A stretch of 64,000 nt of DNA from Verrucomicrobia bacterium UBA3841 (GCA_002392765.1 DGHT01000071.1:23390-87389); one strand, 5' to 3'. Counted from the first letter of the stretch, positions 26,403-36,439 are shown. Numbers and translations are program-made. Notes: generated by a model not told the origin, from the sequence alone.

Positions 26403-26572
26403 AGCGGAATCCTTGTTATCACTTTTTGAAAATTGGAAATTTGGAATTAAGGAGAGATGCCATAGTTATCTTTGAAGGCAGAGAAATCTGGTAACAGGCA
26501 AATGAACAAATGAAAGGACGAGGTAAAGCCTCGTCCTTTCATCATAATCAATCTGCAAGATTGAATTATACA
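26403..26572. other. Intergenic region
   Basis: Holds the terminator at 26513-26539. No coding frame and no clear promoter consensus for the lipoprotein gene. Confidence 0.5.
26513..26539 (-). terminator. Terminator of the small secreted protein gene
   Basis: Perfect 11-bp stem, AAAGGACGAGG with CCTCGTCCTTT, 5-base loop, followed on the minus strand by CATTTGTTCATTTG. The symmetric A/T ends could let it work in both directions. Confidence 0.75.
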
Positions 26573-27346
26573 TTAGGGCTCGACAGCCTCCTGAGCATCC
26601 TTACCCTGGAGCGAAGCATAGCTGGGCTTCTTGGGGAGCTTGCGAGGAGACTTGGAAGCCTTCTTGGAAGCGGACTTGTTGTACTTGACAGACCACTTTC
26701 CGAAAGCGACCGTGTTGTATTCATCCTCGCACTGAAGGGTGAGTGTATCGCACGCATAGATGCGGGACGGAGCGCACTCGGCTTTGCTGACCCACCAGGA
26801 GGTACCAACGCTGCCAGCGAAGTTGCCGGAGATCGAGCTGTAGATACCCTTGGAGCCTTTGTACTTGCCAAGACCGGCGAAGCTGATGTGGTCAAACACC
26901 CAAGCAGCATCGGCGCTATAGGGCATCGATCCCTTGAACTCGCCGTACATCTCGGCCTTGTTGGGCTTCTTGCCAATCACGTTGACGAAGGTATTCGCAA
27001 TTTCGGCTTCAGCAACATCGCTCTTGTAAGGCTTGAGAGCCCAGAAAGCGAAGTAGTTGGCCGGCTCGGTACCCTGAGCGAGCGTCTCGGAGCAGGTAGG
27101 AAGGCAGTAAACAACCCAGCCCTTGATCTTGAGCTTGGCAGAAACACGAGCGGGGCAGAGAGCACCGCCGCCTTCACCGCAGTCCGCAGCAGCCGCTTTT
27201 CCAGGCGTAACACCCTTGGTGGTCTTGCCGGAGAACGTGAACTTGTAGACCTGGGCGCCAGTGGTCTGGACATCACCCTCGCCGCAGTCAGCGAATGCAC
27301 CAGCGGTCATAGCAGCGACCGCAGCAGCAATCATGAGTTTCTTCAT
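26573..27346 (-). CDS. Secreted protein of unknown function
   Basis: 257 aa with a clean signal peptide (MKKLMIAAAVAAMTAGAFA). The mature protein has about eight Cys (DCGEGDVQ, DCGEGGGALCPA, YCLPTCSE, ECAP, YACDTLTLQCED), suggesting disulfides, and a basic tail (SASKKASKSPRKLPKKPS). The motif DCGEG occurs twice. Monocistronic, with a long AT-rich leader (~170 bases), its own promoter and a strong terminator, which suggests high expression. No family recognised. Confidence 0.75.
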   Translation of the reverse strand: MKKLMIAAAVAAMTAGAFADCGEGDVQTTGAQVYKFTFSGKTTKGVTPGKAAAADCGEGGGALCPARVSAKLKIKGWVVYCLPTCSETLAQGTEPANYFAFWALKPYKSDVAEAEIANTFVNVIGKKPNKAEMYGEFKGSMPYSADAAWVFDHISFAGLGKYKGSKGIYSSISGNFAGSVGTSWWVSKAECAPSRIYACDTLTLQCEDEYNTVAFGKWSVKYNKSASKKASKSPRKLPKKPSYASLQGKDAQEAVEP

Positions 27347-27524
27347 TTTTTTTCTTTCTTGGGCTGAGGCTTGTTGGACCCTTCGCCCGATCCTTCGGTC
27401 TTCTCCAGCTCGCATCGAACACCCGTTCGTGTTTGCCTCGGTCAACCTCAGGTGGTTAACTTGTTTGTCCCCGTTCGATCTGCGGAATTGTTTTTAAAAC
27501 CGCTTCACTCGCGAAAACGGGAAT

Positions 27525-27533
27525 ATTATATCA
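27525..27533 (-). promoter_or_regulatory. Extended -10 promoter of the small secreted protein gene
   Basis: TGATATAAT preceded by a T-rich run that is also the tail of the upstream terminator. Confidence 0.6.
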
Positions 27534-27597
27534 AAAAAGAAAAGCGAATGCAACAGGAAAATGAAAAAAATTAAAGTTTTTTTCCTATTCGCTTTTT
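27533..27597 (-). terminator. Terminator of the metalloprotease operon
   Basis: On the minus strand AAAAGCGAAT plus AGGAAAA pair with TTTTCCT plus ATTCGCTTTT (small bulge), then TTTTCTTTTTT. The promoter of the next gene begins at the end of the U tract. Confidence 0.65.
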
Positions 27598-27681
27598 ACA
27601 ACCTATTATATGCACGGAATTTACCGCGATGACAAACTTTTTTTATTTTTTTCGTTTGCCTGTGTAATTGCGCTCCGCCCG

Positions 27682-30600
27682 CTAGTATATCGCCATGATT
27701 CCTCCGCGGCGTCTGGCGGATTCAAACCGAATGTCTTTCAGCCAAACGGCATCGTCGGCTTCAGGCTTTCCGTCCTTGTAGTCCTGCGGGTTGTTCATCG
27801 CGAAACGCTGCGAGAATACAAACGTTACCTCGTGCATTCCCCCTGGAATGTCAACAACGGCATCCGTCCAGGAGTTAGTGCATTCCGTCTGCGTCATTAC
27901 GGGCGAATCGTCGAGCAGCACGTCGAAATGCGAATAGTTGTTGCCAGCCAGCATCGCGCCGCCAAAGTACGACTTATGCTTGAACTTCAGTTTCACCGGA
28001 CCCGCCACCGTCGCCTTGAGCGGCGTCGTACACTTCTGCGCCTGCGGGGCGGAATCGGTATGGTTATGGCTCCTGATCGACTCTCCATCGTCAACCCAGG
28101 GATATTTGAGACTGGTCTGCCACAAGCCTCCGGACGGGATGTTGGAGCGTTTGAAAAATTTGACTGTGCGGGAAGGCGACATGACATTGTCTTTCAAACA
28201 GGCCGCCTTCAACGTCCTGTCTGCTTTGATATCAAGTGAAACCTTCGACTGCGAAGACCAGGCCGTGTCATTGTCTATCACCGGCTCGCTGCCGTCCAAG
28301 GTATAGTACAATACCGCCCCTTCGACGGGAGGTGCGACAGTCACCTTGATCGAATCCTTGAATACGCACCCGGAAACTATCCGTCTGCCGTTTTCGCCGG
28401 TAACAACCGGCTCGTCGCTGAACGGTTTGACACTGTCGCGCCACTGCGCCACATAACGGCATGTTTCCCGCAAAACTCTGGCGTTGTCGTTATCTGCGTC
28501 TCCGAGCGCAAATCCGAACTCCCCCGACGATGTAGAGAAGTAAGGCGAGGGATATGCGTAAACGCCCGTCCCGTCAACATCGTACGCCATAATCGTATGG
28601 CGTTTGGTCTTGCCATCCATAAAGTAGCACCCGCGTCCGTAGCTGAACGGCGAATTGATCGTACTCTGCGCCCTTGCGTGTCCGCACCCCATGTTGTGCG
28701 CGTTTTCGTGGATCATCGTGTGCTGACTGCCGGTATCTACCGCCGCAATGCTGCATACGCTGAAGGCGTCGTCATGGCATCCCGCCACATCGGTGCTGGA
28801 CGACAGAGGCGAACTGTTGCCCAAGGTGGCGCCGCTCGTATTGACCAGCAACGTAACGGTATCCGCCCCGTACAGTTCGCGCATTGCGCGCAAAGTTACC
28901 GCCGCGCCGTCTCCCTCCGAAACCGCCGACGGCGCGGTGTCGATATTGTTGTATGTCCCGGACACCCTGCATACGCCTGCCAGCCTGTAGGAATAGGACG
29001 TGTCCAGCTTGTTCGTAGCGAGGATATCGTTCATCCTGCCGATTTGCAATTGGGCAAATTCCTCCAGCGGCCTTTCGCCCATATATGTTTGAGCACCCTT
29101 GTCAAATGCGACAAGAACATCCACAACGGGAAGTCTGGTCTGATACTCCACGTAATCAGGGTCGCGTTCACAGCAAAGCTGCTTTGTGCTGTCACCCAGA
29201 ACGGCCTTGTACCCTTTCGGCGAAATGTCCAGCCGGCTGATGTCGGCAAATCCGCCCTCCGCCGTCAACAACTGTATTGTTCCTTCTTCGGCCGGGTTTT
29301 CCAGGACTATCTTAAGCTTCGAGCAGTCAAGCGAAACCGATCCCGTTATGTTCAGTGTTGCGCCGTTCGCAATCGTTACTGTTGAATTGTTTACGCTCAG
29401 GCCTGCTACCGACAGCGAATTCGAGAGCACGAGGCCTGCACTGCGGATATCGAGTTTCGCGGAAGCGAATCCCGACGTGTCGCAGCCCTCCCCGACTGCA
29501 AGATACCCGTTCGTCACGCAGACCTGCGCGCCGGCGTCCGCGGACAGGGAACCCGTCACGACGGCGGATACGGGATTCCAGACGTCGCCTAACGCCGAAC
29601 CTTCCGCGCAGCGCAGATTCGCGACCTTGAGCGACCCGCATATTCTGGCGCCCGGGCCGTCGAGAACCACCGCGCCCTCGCCGGTTATCGAACCCGTCCC
29701 CGTCAGGCGGGCGCCTCCGGCGATCTTGTACCCGCCGGCATTGCGGTGTTCGGCGTTCAGCTCGAGCGTCATTCCGCCGCCGACCGTCGTTTCCCCGGCG
29801 TATGTCAGCGCCTGTCCGTTGAAACTGTTCTGCACGAACGTGCCCGTCCCCGAGAGTGTAACGCCGCCGCTTGCATCCGCAAAGTCCGACCTCCCGTCGG
29901 CGTAAATAATGTTGTTGACCAGCCTGGCGTTGTTTGCGAACGTGAATGTCGGCGAGCCGCCGCGAAGATAGACGTACGGATTCTCCGTTTTGGCCGCGCT
30001 GGTGTCGAACACGGAATCCGCATTCACGGCGATCGCCGGCGCGCCGTTCAGCTCGAACGCCCGGCCGTAGCTCAAATCGCCCGCAACCGTGACTTTGCCG
30101 CCGTTGAAGACAAGCCTGCGCATGAAGTTCTCCATGCCTCCGAATACGATTTCGCCGCCGTTTTCCACGGTCACGGTCGAATTGGGGCTGCCCGCCAGCG
30201 CATCCCTCCCTTTGAATACGAGACTGCCGCCGGCGACGGCGATCTGCAGGGAACCGAAAAGCCCGTTCCGGTTCCCGTTCTGCGTAAACACAACGGTGCC
30301 TTCGCCGACGTTGAATTTCGCGGACGAATAGTAGTCGCCGGAATTGTTGAAACTGCTGAAAGTCTGCGTGTTCCCGGCGCCGGGCGCAACCGACAAAGTC
30401 GAGCCGTTGCCGACGACAATCGGATTTTCGGGAGCGAATGCGCCCGACGACGGATCCGCAATGGATCCGAACGGCGCATTGAAAGTGCAGGTTTTTCCGT
30501 CGGCCACCCTGAAAGACGATGCGGAAAGCGCGAGCGGAACGTTGAACACGACATTCCCCGCCGGCTGGAACTTTGCGCCGGACACGGACACCATCGCCCC

Positions 30601-32406
30601 GTCATCTCCTTTGTCGAACGTGTACGCCGTGTCGACGGCCGCGAAGGAGACCGATCCAGGCGAGACGGTGCCTTTGACCGTCACCGTCGCCGCAGAGACG
30701 CCTTCGAGGTCGGGGAAAACCGCGCCGTCACCATTCACGAAACAGTTTCCGTTCCACGGCTTTACCGAACTGTCGGAACTCGTCCAGACGCCGCTGCCGC
30801 CCCCGTCTCCGCTCCATGTCAAGCCGTCGTGAAGCGTTATCGAGCGGAAGGACTGCGCAACGCCGTCTACGACCGCACATGCCGTAATCGTCTTCGGCCC
30901 GTTGACAAGATACACATAGATGTTTGTGCATGCAGCGGCATGATAGGAATCGACGGTCGGCTTCGTTCCGTCGAGCGTCGTATAGTATATTTCGGCATCC
31001 GGATTGGAATTGGTCAGTGTCACATAAGTCCCGCCATAGAAATACGCCCCGTCAGGGATGTCGTTTCCGCTGTCGTCGAGAAAACGCACGTCCCAGTCGT
31101 ACGGCAGGACGTGCTCGCGAAGACCCGCGATGTCGGCATGGGTGAGCATCAGCGTTCCGCGGTTGTCGTTCACGCCCTCGACGCCGAGAGCGCAGCCGTA
31201 TTCTGCGGGAGAGATGTCGGGCGTGGAGAAGTACGGCACCGGAGAATATGTGCCCGATGCCGGCGAGGTATGGTCGTACCCCATGATTGTATACCTCTTA
31301 ACCCCGTCCTTATCCTCGAAATGATACCCGCATGAATAGCCGAAGCGGCCCGGGCCGGAACTGTCGCCTTGCCGGTTGCTGTGTCCGCAACCCATGTTGT
31401 GGCCCGTTTCATGGCTCATCGTATAGCGGCTGTGGACGGTATTTATGTCGCACACGTTGCAGGCGTAGTTCATGCCGTCGAAGTATTCAAGAGTTTTGCC
31501 CGCATCGCCGGAATACTCGAATCCCACACCCGAAGTAGTGCCCTCGGTCCTGTCGATAAGCAAGGTAACCGTATCCGCTCCGCACTTTTCGCGCAATTGA
31601 TTGATTTTGGCAAGTTTGCCGGACCTGTTGCGCAAACTTTGAAGCAAAGTATCGTTGATCGCCGACCAGGTATCGTCTATTTCCGCCACACCCGCCAAGC
31701 GGTAGCAGAACTGTCCGTCAAGTTGCGTATTGGAAAGCACCGTGTTCATCTTGGCGACAGCGTAATCGGCAAAATCCTCGATGCCGTCGAATCCAAGCGC
31801 CGCACACTTCGCCTTCGCCCCATGGTCGAAGGCGACGAGGATGTCGACGACGCTCTTCTGCTCCGCAAGCGGGAATTCGCCGCCTGACGCCCCCAGCAGT
31901 CTGCCGGACTTGACGGCCGGCGCCGTATTCGTTTCTTCCGCGGGCGGCTGCGGAAGCTCGATTTCGCCGCCGCACGTTCCGCACTCGTCCGGCGCGTCCT
32001 GCGGATTGTCGCGCTCGGTGATCGAGACTTTCCCGTCCTTGCAGCGGACCGAATACTGTCTGCCGTTAGCGCAGTCGTCGACCAAAATGCGCGCGCCGTC
32101 CCCCGTCACCTTGACTGTCGCGGATGCAGATCCATTCACGTCGCGCGCGATGAAGCTCCGCCCGGCGATGCCCGCAGGCGGCGCGGCGACTATCTCAAGC
32201 GAGAACGACGTGTCGGCGAAAAGCTTGAGCGTAAGAGTGTCGCCGACGGCCACCGGCGGGACGGCGCCTGCGGGAGCCTGCATCGCGGCGGCACGCGTCT
32301 CCGGATATGCGCAAGGCAGCGGCTCCGCCATCGAAAAGTCCAGCGAACGGTCGGCGGCCATCAGCGACATCGCATTGGCCGTCAGTACTAAAAACATCCT
32401 CTTCAC
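27682..32406 (-). CDS. Surface protein with two metzincin-type metalloprotease domains
   Basis: 1574 aa from a GTG at 32406 with AAGGGGG about 7 bases upstream. Signal peptide MKRMFLVLTANAMSLMA. First protease domain ~180-490: zinc motif HETGHNMGCGH (332-342) and Met-turn YTIMGYD (~372). Second ~1070-1340: HENAHNMGCGH from residue 1233 and HTIMAYD. Both have the extended HExxHxxGxxH of reprolysin-like metzincins. After each protease comes a chitobiase-C/FN3-like module (YYTTLDGTKPTVDS; YYTLDGSEPVIDND). Between them is a ~500-residue beta-helix of autotransporter-type repeats (TVTVENGGEIVFGG). The C-terminal ~130 residues are a carbohydrate-binding-like beta domain. Probably degrades host or dietary glycoproteins at the cell surface. 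Confidence 0.85.
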   Translation of the reverse strand: MKRMFLVLTANAMSLMAADRSLDFSMAEPLPCAYPETRAAAMQAPAGAVPPVAVGDTLTLKLFADTSFSLEIVAAPPAGIAGRSFIARDVNGSASATVKVTGDGARILVDDCANGRQYSVRCKDGKVSITERDNPQDAPDECGTCGGEIELPQPPAEETNTAPAVKSGRLLGASGGEFPLAEQKSVVDILVAFDHGAKAKCAALGFDGIEDFADYAVAKMNTVLSNTQLDGQFCYRLAGVAEIDDTWSAINDTLLQSLRNRSGKLAKINQLREKCGADTVTLLIDRTEGTTSGVGFEYSGDAGKTLEYFDGMNYACNVCDINTVHSRYTMSHETGHNMGCGHSNRQGDSSGPGRFGYSCGYHFEDKDGVKRYTIMGYDHTSPASGTYSPVPYFSTPDISPAEYGCALGVEGVNDNRGTLMLTHADIAGLREHVLPYDWDVRFLDDSGNDIPDGAYFYGGTYVTLTNSNPDAEIYYTTLDGTKPTVDSYHAAACTNIYVYLVNGPKTITACAVVDGVAQSFRSITLHDGLTWSGDGGGSGVWTSSDSSVKPWNGNCFVNGDGAVFPDLEGVSAATVTVKGTVSPGSVSFAAVDTAYTFDKGDDGAMVSVSGAKFQPAGNVVFNVPLALSASSFRVADGKTCTFNAPFGSIADPSSGAFAPENPIVVGNGSTLSVAPGAGNTQTFSSFNNSGDYYSSAKFNVGEGTVVFTQNGNRNGLFGSLQIAVAGGSLVFKGRDALAGSPNSTVTVENGGEIVFGGMENFMRRLVFNGGKVTVAGDLSYGRAFELNGAPAIAVNADSVFDTSAAKTENPYVYLRGGSPTFTFANNARLVNNIIYADGRSDFADASGGVTLSGTGTFVQNSFNGQALTYAGETTVGGGMTLELNAEHRNAGGYKIAGGARLTGTGSITGEGAVVLDGPGARICGSLKVANLRCAEGSALGDVWNPVSAVVTGSLSADAGAQVCVTNGYLAVGEGCDTSGFASAKLDIRSAGLVLSNSLSVAGLSVNNSTVTIANGATLNITGSVSLDCSKLKIVLENPAEEGTIQLLTAEGGFADISRLDISPKGYKAVLGDSTKQLCCERDPDYVEYQTRLPVVDVLVAFDKGAQTYMGERPLEEFAQLQIGRMNDILATNKLDTSYSYRLAGVCRVSGTYNNIDTAPSAVSEGDGAAVTLRAMRELYGADTVTLLVNTSGATLGNSSPLSSSTDVAGCHDDAFSVCSIAAVDTGSQHTMIHENAHNMGCGHARAQSTINSPFSYGRGCYFMDGKTKRHTIMAYDVDGTGVYAYPSPYFSTSSGEFGFALGDADNDNARVLRETCRYVAQWRDSVKPFSDEPVVTGENGRRIVSGCVFKDSIKVTVAPPVEGAVLYYTLDGSEPVIDNDTAWSSQSKVSLDIKADRTLKAACLKDNVMSPSRTVKFFKRSNIPSGGLWQTSLKYPWVDDGESIRSHNHTDSAPQAQKCTTPLKATVAGPVKLKFKHKSYFGGAMLAGNNYSHFDVLLDDSPVMTQTECTNSWTDAVVDIPGGMHEVTFVFSQRFAMNNPQDYKDGKPEADDAVWLKDIRFESARRRGGIMAIY

Positions 32407-32458
32407 GATTAGCCCCCTTTCCTCTTTCCGCTCCGCCGCCGTGAAACAGGCGCAGCCG

Positions 32459-34081
32459 TCACTTCGCCAACGCCTGCGCGGCGGCGGCCGCCGCCATGTC
32501 CGCGAATGCGGTCTTGTCGCGCGGATGGACGTCGTTCGGCTCTCCAAGCCCGGCCGCGAACGTATCCACGAAAACGGCGCCCGTTTCCCCGCAGACCTGC
32601 TTCTGCGCGGCACGGTACTGCTCCCACGGACGGTTCATCTTCGGAAGTCCCATCATGATAAACGGGACCTTCCTGTCGCCGCGAAGTTCGGCAACGACGG
32701 CGCGGAGAGTCTCGAGCTGGTAGTCGCGGTCCGTGGGACGGTCCGGGGAGACGCAGGTCGTGGCGTTCGACTCTCCCTGGTACCAGAGGATGCCGTCGAT
32801 GCGCACGCCGCTTTCCTTTATGCGCTTTATGCCGCAGTCGTACATGAGCGACACGGGCCACCAGTACGCCTCTTCCTTGTTGCCGCGGCGGCGCGGATAT
32901 TCCCTCGCGACCCACGCGCACGGGAAATCGGAATTGAGATCGAGACGCCTCCTGTTCGTCGCGATCGCCGCGAGGTGCGGATAGACGGGTTTTCCGTCTT
33001 TGCCGACGGCGCACATCGTCTGCTCCGAAAGGAACGATTCTGTCGGCGCGCCGCCCGCCGCCACGTAGAGCATGCATATTCGCCTGCCCGTCGCCTCGGC
33101 GCGGCGGATCGCGAAACTGACGCCGAACGCACTCTTCCTCAGCGCGTTCTCGCGGTTGAGTTTCGTCCATTTCCCGGTGTTGAAATCCCAGAAGCGGATG
33201 TCTACGCGGTCGAGGCGCGCAAGCTCGGACTCGACGCGCTCTTTCTCCTTCGCGGTCGCATTGAACTCGCCCCACCCCTTCTGCATGTTGGACTGTCCGG
33301 CGCAGATCCACGTTTCCGTCTCCCCGCCGACGGGAATGTCCACGACCTCCCGGCGCACGGGGCCGGTCAGCGCGGCAAAAGTCTTTTCAGCGATTATTCT
33401 CGCGCCCTTGGCGTCCGGATGGATCTTGTCGCGCGCGAATATCTCATCCATATCCTCCCTGAGAGGATCCTGCATGTCTATGCCGGTCGCGCCGGAGATC
33501 CACGCGATCTCTTCGAGATCCGCCTGCATGAGGAATGGTTCGGGACTGCGGTGGAACTTCTGACCCTGCGCAAGCGGCGAGAGTTTCGTCCAGACGAACA
33601 GCCTGTTCGCTCCCGCGGCCTTGTAGTCGCCGAGAAGCGCAAGGTAGTCGGAGACGAACTGTCTGCGCTTTCTGCCGCCCGTGTATTCCTTGATGTACTC
33701 GCCGTTGTCGTTTATGCCGAGGTTGCATATCACGATGTCGGGCTTCCAATCGAGCGCCGCCTTGTGTTCGCGCATGTAACGGAAGCCGCGCTTCTCGCTG
33801 CCGCGCATCGAGTCGAGATATATCCCGCGCCCCGGATTCCCGAAATTGCGCACTTCGTACTGCCCCGGAAACGCGAGATCAAGCATCTGCTGGAGCCTGA
33901 CCGGATACGATTCCTTGTTCCTGTCCGCAAGACCCGTCCCATAGGTTATCGAATCGCCTACGCAGGCGATTTTCACGGGCGGCTCGCCCGGACGTCCGAA
34001 CACCTCTCCGGCGTTGTCGCGTATCGCCGGAAGTACCGCCGCCTGGATGACGGCGCAAAAGACGAATTGCCTTCCGTCCAT
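32459..34081 (-). CDS. Tandem SGNH esterase: GDSL hydrolase plus sialate O-acetylesterase
   Basis: 540 aa. First SGNH domain ~25-215: block I GDSIT, block III GIND, block V DKIHPDA. Second ~225-540: CAGQSNM, WYQGESN and DVHPRD, the sialate O-acetylesterase arrangement. Two complete catalytic sets are therefore present. No obvious long signal peptide, though the first ~20 residues (FCAVIQAAVLPAI) are hydrophobic. Likely removes O-acetyl groups from complex sugars such as sialic acids or pectic/xylan units. Sits between an MFS transporter and the surface protease. Confidence 0.87.
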   Translation of the reverse strand: MDGRQFVFCAVIQAAVLPAIRDNAGEVFGRPGEPPVKIACVGDSITYGTGLADRNKESYPVRLQQMLDLAFPGQYEVRNFGNPGRGIYLDSMRGSEKRGFRYMREHKAALDWKPDIVICNLGINDNGEYIKEYTGGRKRRQFVSDYLALLGDYKAAGANRLFVWTKLSPLAQGQKFHRSPEPFLMQADLEEIAWISGATGIDMQDPLREDMDEIFARDKIHPDAKGARIIAEKTFAALTGPVRREVVDIPVGGETETWICAGQSNMQKGWGEFNATAKEKERVESELARLDRVDIRFWDFNTGKWTKLNRENALRKSAFGVSFAIRRAEATGRRICMLYVAAGGAPTESFLSEQTMCAVGKDGKPVYPHLAAIATNRRRLDLNSDFPCAWVAREYPRRRGNKEEAYWWPVSLMYDCGIKRIKESGVRIDGILWYQGESNATTCVSPDRPTDRDYQLETLRAVVAELRGDRKVPFIMMGLPKMNRPWEQYRAAQKQVCGETGAVFVDTFAAGLGEPNDVHPRDKTAFADMAAAAAAQALAK

Positions 34082-34099
34082 TATCGTCCACCTTCCTTG

Positions 34100-35383
34100 T
34101 CATTTTGCGGCGCGCGAAGCGGAGTTGCGCAACGACACCGCGTTGAGGATGTTGAGCGTGTATGCGATTACGAGAAGCGAGACGACGGCGACATATCCGT
34201 GGCCGCCCTCGCCGTATCCGCCGAATGCTTTGGCGACGGCCATCGCCGCCTGGTTGCCGGCAAGGCCGGCGAAACCCCACGCCGAAAGGACGGCCCCGTG
34301 GATCTTGGAGATGTTCGTCATGCCGAAGTGGTCGGCGAGAATCGCCGGGATGACGGAAAAGCCCGCGCCGTAGCACGCGTTGATGACTAGAAGCGCGATG
34401 CCGATCATCGGAGGCCAGAAGCTCAAAGTCATGATTCCGGCCGATATGGAAAGAATCAGAAGAAGGATGTTGATGCGTCTCGCGAGCCGGTCGGACCACC
34501 AGGCGAACATGAATCTGCCGCCGCCGTTCATGATGCCGCAAAGCGCGATGACCGCAGTGACGACCCCTTCGGAATACCCGACGGCGGACGTTTTCATCAT
34601 CTGTTTGGCGAGCGGTATGAGGCAGAGGCCGGCGGAAATGTTCAGGAACATGAACAGCCACGATTGCCAGAAAAAGCGGTTGCGGAAAAGATCCATGTAG
34701 CTGAATTCGAGCGACGGAATCCCGTGTCCGAAACTCTGCACCTGGACTTTCGGCTTTTTCAGAAGGAAACACGCCGCGATCATCGGCACGGCGTAGAATA
34801 TCGCGTAAGCGTGGAATACGCTGGTGATCCCGTATTCCATGAATCCCCTCAACTGGAACGACGCCACCGACACCCCCGGCGTCCCCCAGTGGATGCCGCT
34901 GAAGAGGATCGTGGAAAGCGTCGATCCCAGTCCGAAGGATATGATCGGCAGCGCGGCGGCGATCGCCTTGTGCTCAGGGAACCAGAGCATCATCGTCTTT
35001 ACCGGCGAAATGTAGATGATTCCCGTCCCCAGCCCTATCAGGAAACCGTAGCCCGCATAGATCGTTCCGAGAGACTTCATGTGTATTCCGGCCTCGGTGA
35101 CGAGAAGACCCGAAAGGAACAGCGTCGTTCCGATAATCGTCGAAAGGCGAATGTTCTTCTCGACGATCTTGCCGAAAAACGCCGCGCCCATTCCAAGGAA
35201 GAATATGCCGAGCGAGAATGCGAACTGCACCTGCTTCTGGAGCTGCTCGACGATCTCCCTGCCCGCTTCGGCTCCGGCGAGATGGCGCGCGATCTCCGTG
35301 GAGAAGTTTGTGAACGCATATATCTGGCCGACGGAAACCGCCAGCAGGATCGCGGGCAGTATCGCCCGCATGAACCGTTTCAT
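34100..35383 (-). CDS. MFS transporter, OFA (oxalate/formate antiporter-like) family
   Basis: 427 aa with about 12 membrane segments. QIYAFTNFSTEI near the start, GFLIGLGTGIIYISPVKTMMLWFPEHK in the first half and GGGRFMFAWWSDRLARR in the loop between 8 and 9 are OFA-family patterns. Substrate unknown; a small organic acid or released acetate/sugar acid would suit the esterase downstream. AGGAGG lies 7 bases before the ATG. Confidence 0.85.
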   Translation of the reverse strand: MKRFMRAILPAILLAVSVGQIYAFTNFSTEIARHLAGAEAGREIVEQLQKQVQFAFSLGIFFLGMGAAFFGKIVEKNIRLSTIIGTTLFLSGLLVTEAGIHMKSLGTIYAGYGFLIGLGTGIIYISPVKTMMLWFPEHKAIAAALPIISFGLGSTLSTILFSGIHWGTPGVSVASFQLRGFMEYGITSVFHAYAIFYAVPMIAACFLLKKPKVQVQSFGHGIPSLEFSYMDLFRNRFFWQSWLFMFLNISAGLCLIPLAKQMMKTSAVGYSEGVVTAVIALCGIMNGGGRFMFAWWSDRLARRINILLLILSISAGIMTLSFWPPMIGIALLVINACYGAGFSVIPAILADHFGMTNISKIHGAVLSAWGFAGLAGNQAAMAVAKAFGGYGEGGHGYVAVVSLLVIAYTLNILNAVSLRNSASRAAK

Positions 35384-35442
35384 TTGCCGTTCCTCCTTTT
35401 CAATTATTGGCCGCCGGTCGCCGGCGAATTCGGGTTTACAGT

Positions 35443-35451
35443 ATTATATCA
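35443..35451 (-). promoter_or_regulatory. Extended -10 promoter of the MFS-esterase-protease operon
   Basis: TGATATAAT on the minus strand, about 60 bases before the ATG at 35383. Confidence 0.6.
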
Positions 35452-35569
35452 TATTTCCCGTCTTTTTTTCAGACAGGATTTTGTTGAATGTTGCCAATAA
35501 CGAAACTTCGCGCACTTCGCGAACTTGGCGTGAAATATATTCGGAGGGCAATTGCCTCTTGCGACCTTG

Positions 35570-36439
35570 CTACTCGGCGGCACGCACGCGGGAGATGTCG
35601 CGCGCGCCCAGAACGGCCATCACAAGGCGGTCTACGCCCAGAGCCACGCCCGCCGCGCCGCCGATCGAAGGCAGACAGTCGATGAAACCGGTGTCCGGCG
35701 GATAGTCCGCCTCCCCAAGCCTGGCCCGCTCCTCCCTGGCCTCCGCGAAGCGCCGGCGCTGTTCGTCCGGATCGCAAAGTTCGGTAAAGCAGTTGGCGAG
35801 TTCCATGCCGTCCCAGTAGAACTCCCAGCGCTCGGCCGCGCCGTCCGAAACTTTCGCAAGACTCGCGCACTGCGGCGGATATCCTTCCAAAAACACGCCT
35901 CCCCCTGCTTCCGCCAGGGCCGGCTCGATCTTGAGAGCCATGTCCGTATCGAATCTGTCGGCGTCCCACGCGACCCACGGATCCCACCCTGCATGCCTGA
36001 GGTACGCCTCGCGCACGGTCAGCCGGCGGAAACGCCGCCCGCCGCCCGGCGCGCCAGGCGCATCCATGCCGAGACTCGACAGCAGACCTTCGAGATCGAC
36101 GGCGATATCCATCCACGTCGCATCCCTGCGGTACCATTCGAGCATCGTGAATTCCGGGCTGTGCCGCGAACCTTTCTCTCCGTCCCTGAAGCACGGCCCG
36201 ATCTGATATATCTTCTCCATGCCCGCGGCGAGAAGCTTTTTCATCTGCAGTTCGGGAGAAGCGCGCAAAAACCCGCCCGTCGCGACGGGCGGACAGTCGA
36301 TATGGCACTCGGGGGCGGGCGCGGCGATTCTGACAGGCGTTTCGACCTCAGTGAAGCCGAGTCCGTCGAAATACGCCCTGACCGCGCGCACGACGGCGGA
36401 CCGGCGCTCGATCGCCGCGATATCGGTGTCAGCCCACAT
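35570..36439 (-). CDS. epmA: EF-P (R)-beta-lysine ligase, lysyl-tRNA synthetase paralogue
   Basis: 289 aa, a class II synthetase catalytic core without the anticodon-binding domain. FRASPELQMKKLLAAGMEKIYQIGPCFRDGE (motif 2), HSPEFTMLEWYR, and motif 3 GVALGVDRLVM. EpmA/PoxA lysylates elongation factor P to prevent stalling at polyproline. Such runs are frequent here (TonB, VWA protein). The genes for EF-P and EpmB are not in the window. It overlaps the end of rhaB by 11 bases and is the last gene of the long operon. Confidence 0.92.
   Translation of the reverse strand: MWADTDIAAIERRSAVVRAVRAYFDGLGFTEVETPVRIAAPAPECHIDCPPVATGGFLRASPELQMKKLLAAGMEKIYQIGPCFRDGEKGSRHSPEFTMLEWYRRDATWMDIAVDLEGLLSSLGMDAPGAPGGGRRFRRLTVREAYLRHAGWDPWVAWDADRFDTDMALKIEPALAEAGGGVFLEGYPPQCASLAKVSDGAAERWEFYWDGMELANCFTELCDPDEQRRRFAEAREERARLGEADYPPDTGFIDCLPSIGGAAGVALGVDRLVMAVLGARDISRVRAAE

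Larger units (their letters stand above)
27347..27681. other. Long leader and intergenic region
   Basis: From right to left it contains the end of the metalloprotease transcript, its terminator (27533-27597), the promoter of the secreted-protein gene (27525-27533) and a ~170-base 5' leader that is not coding. Confidence 0.6.
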
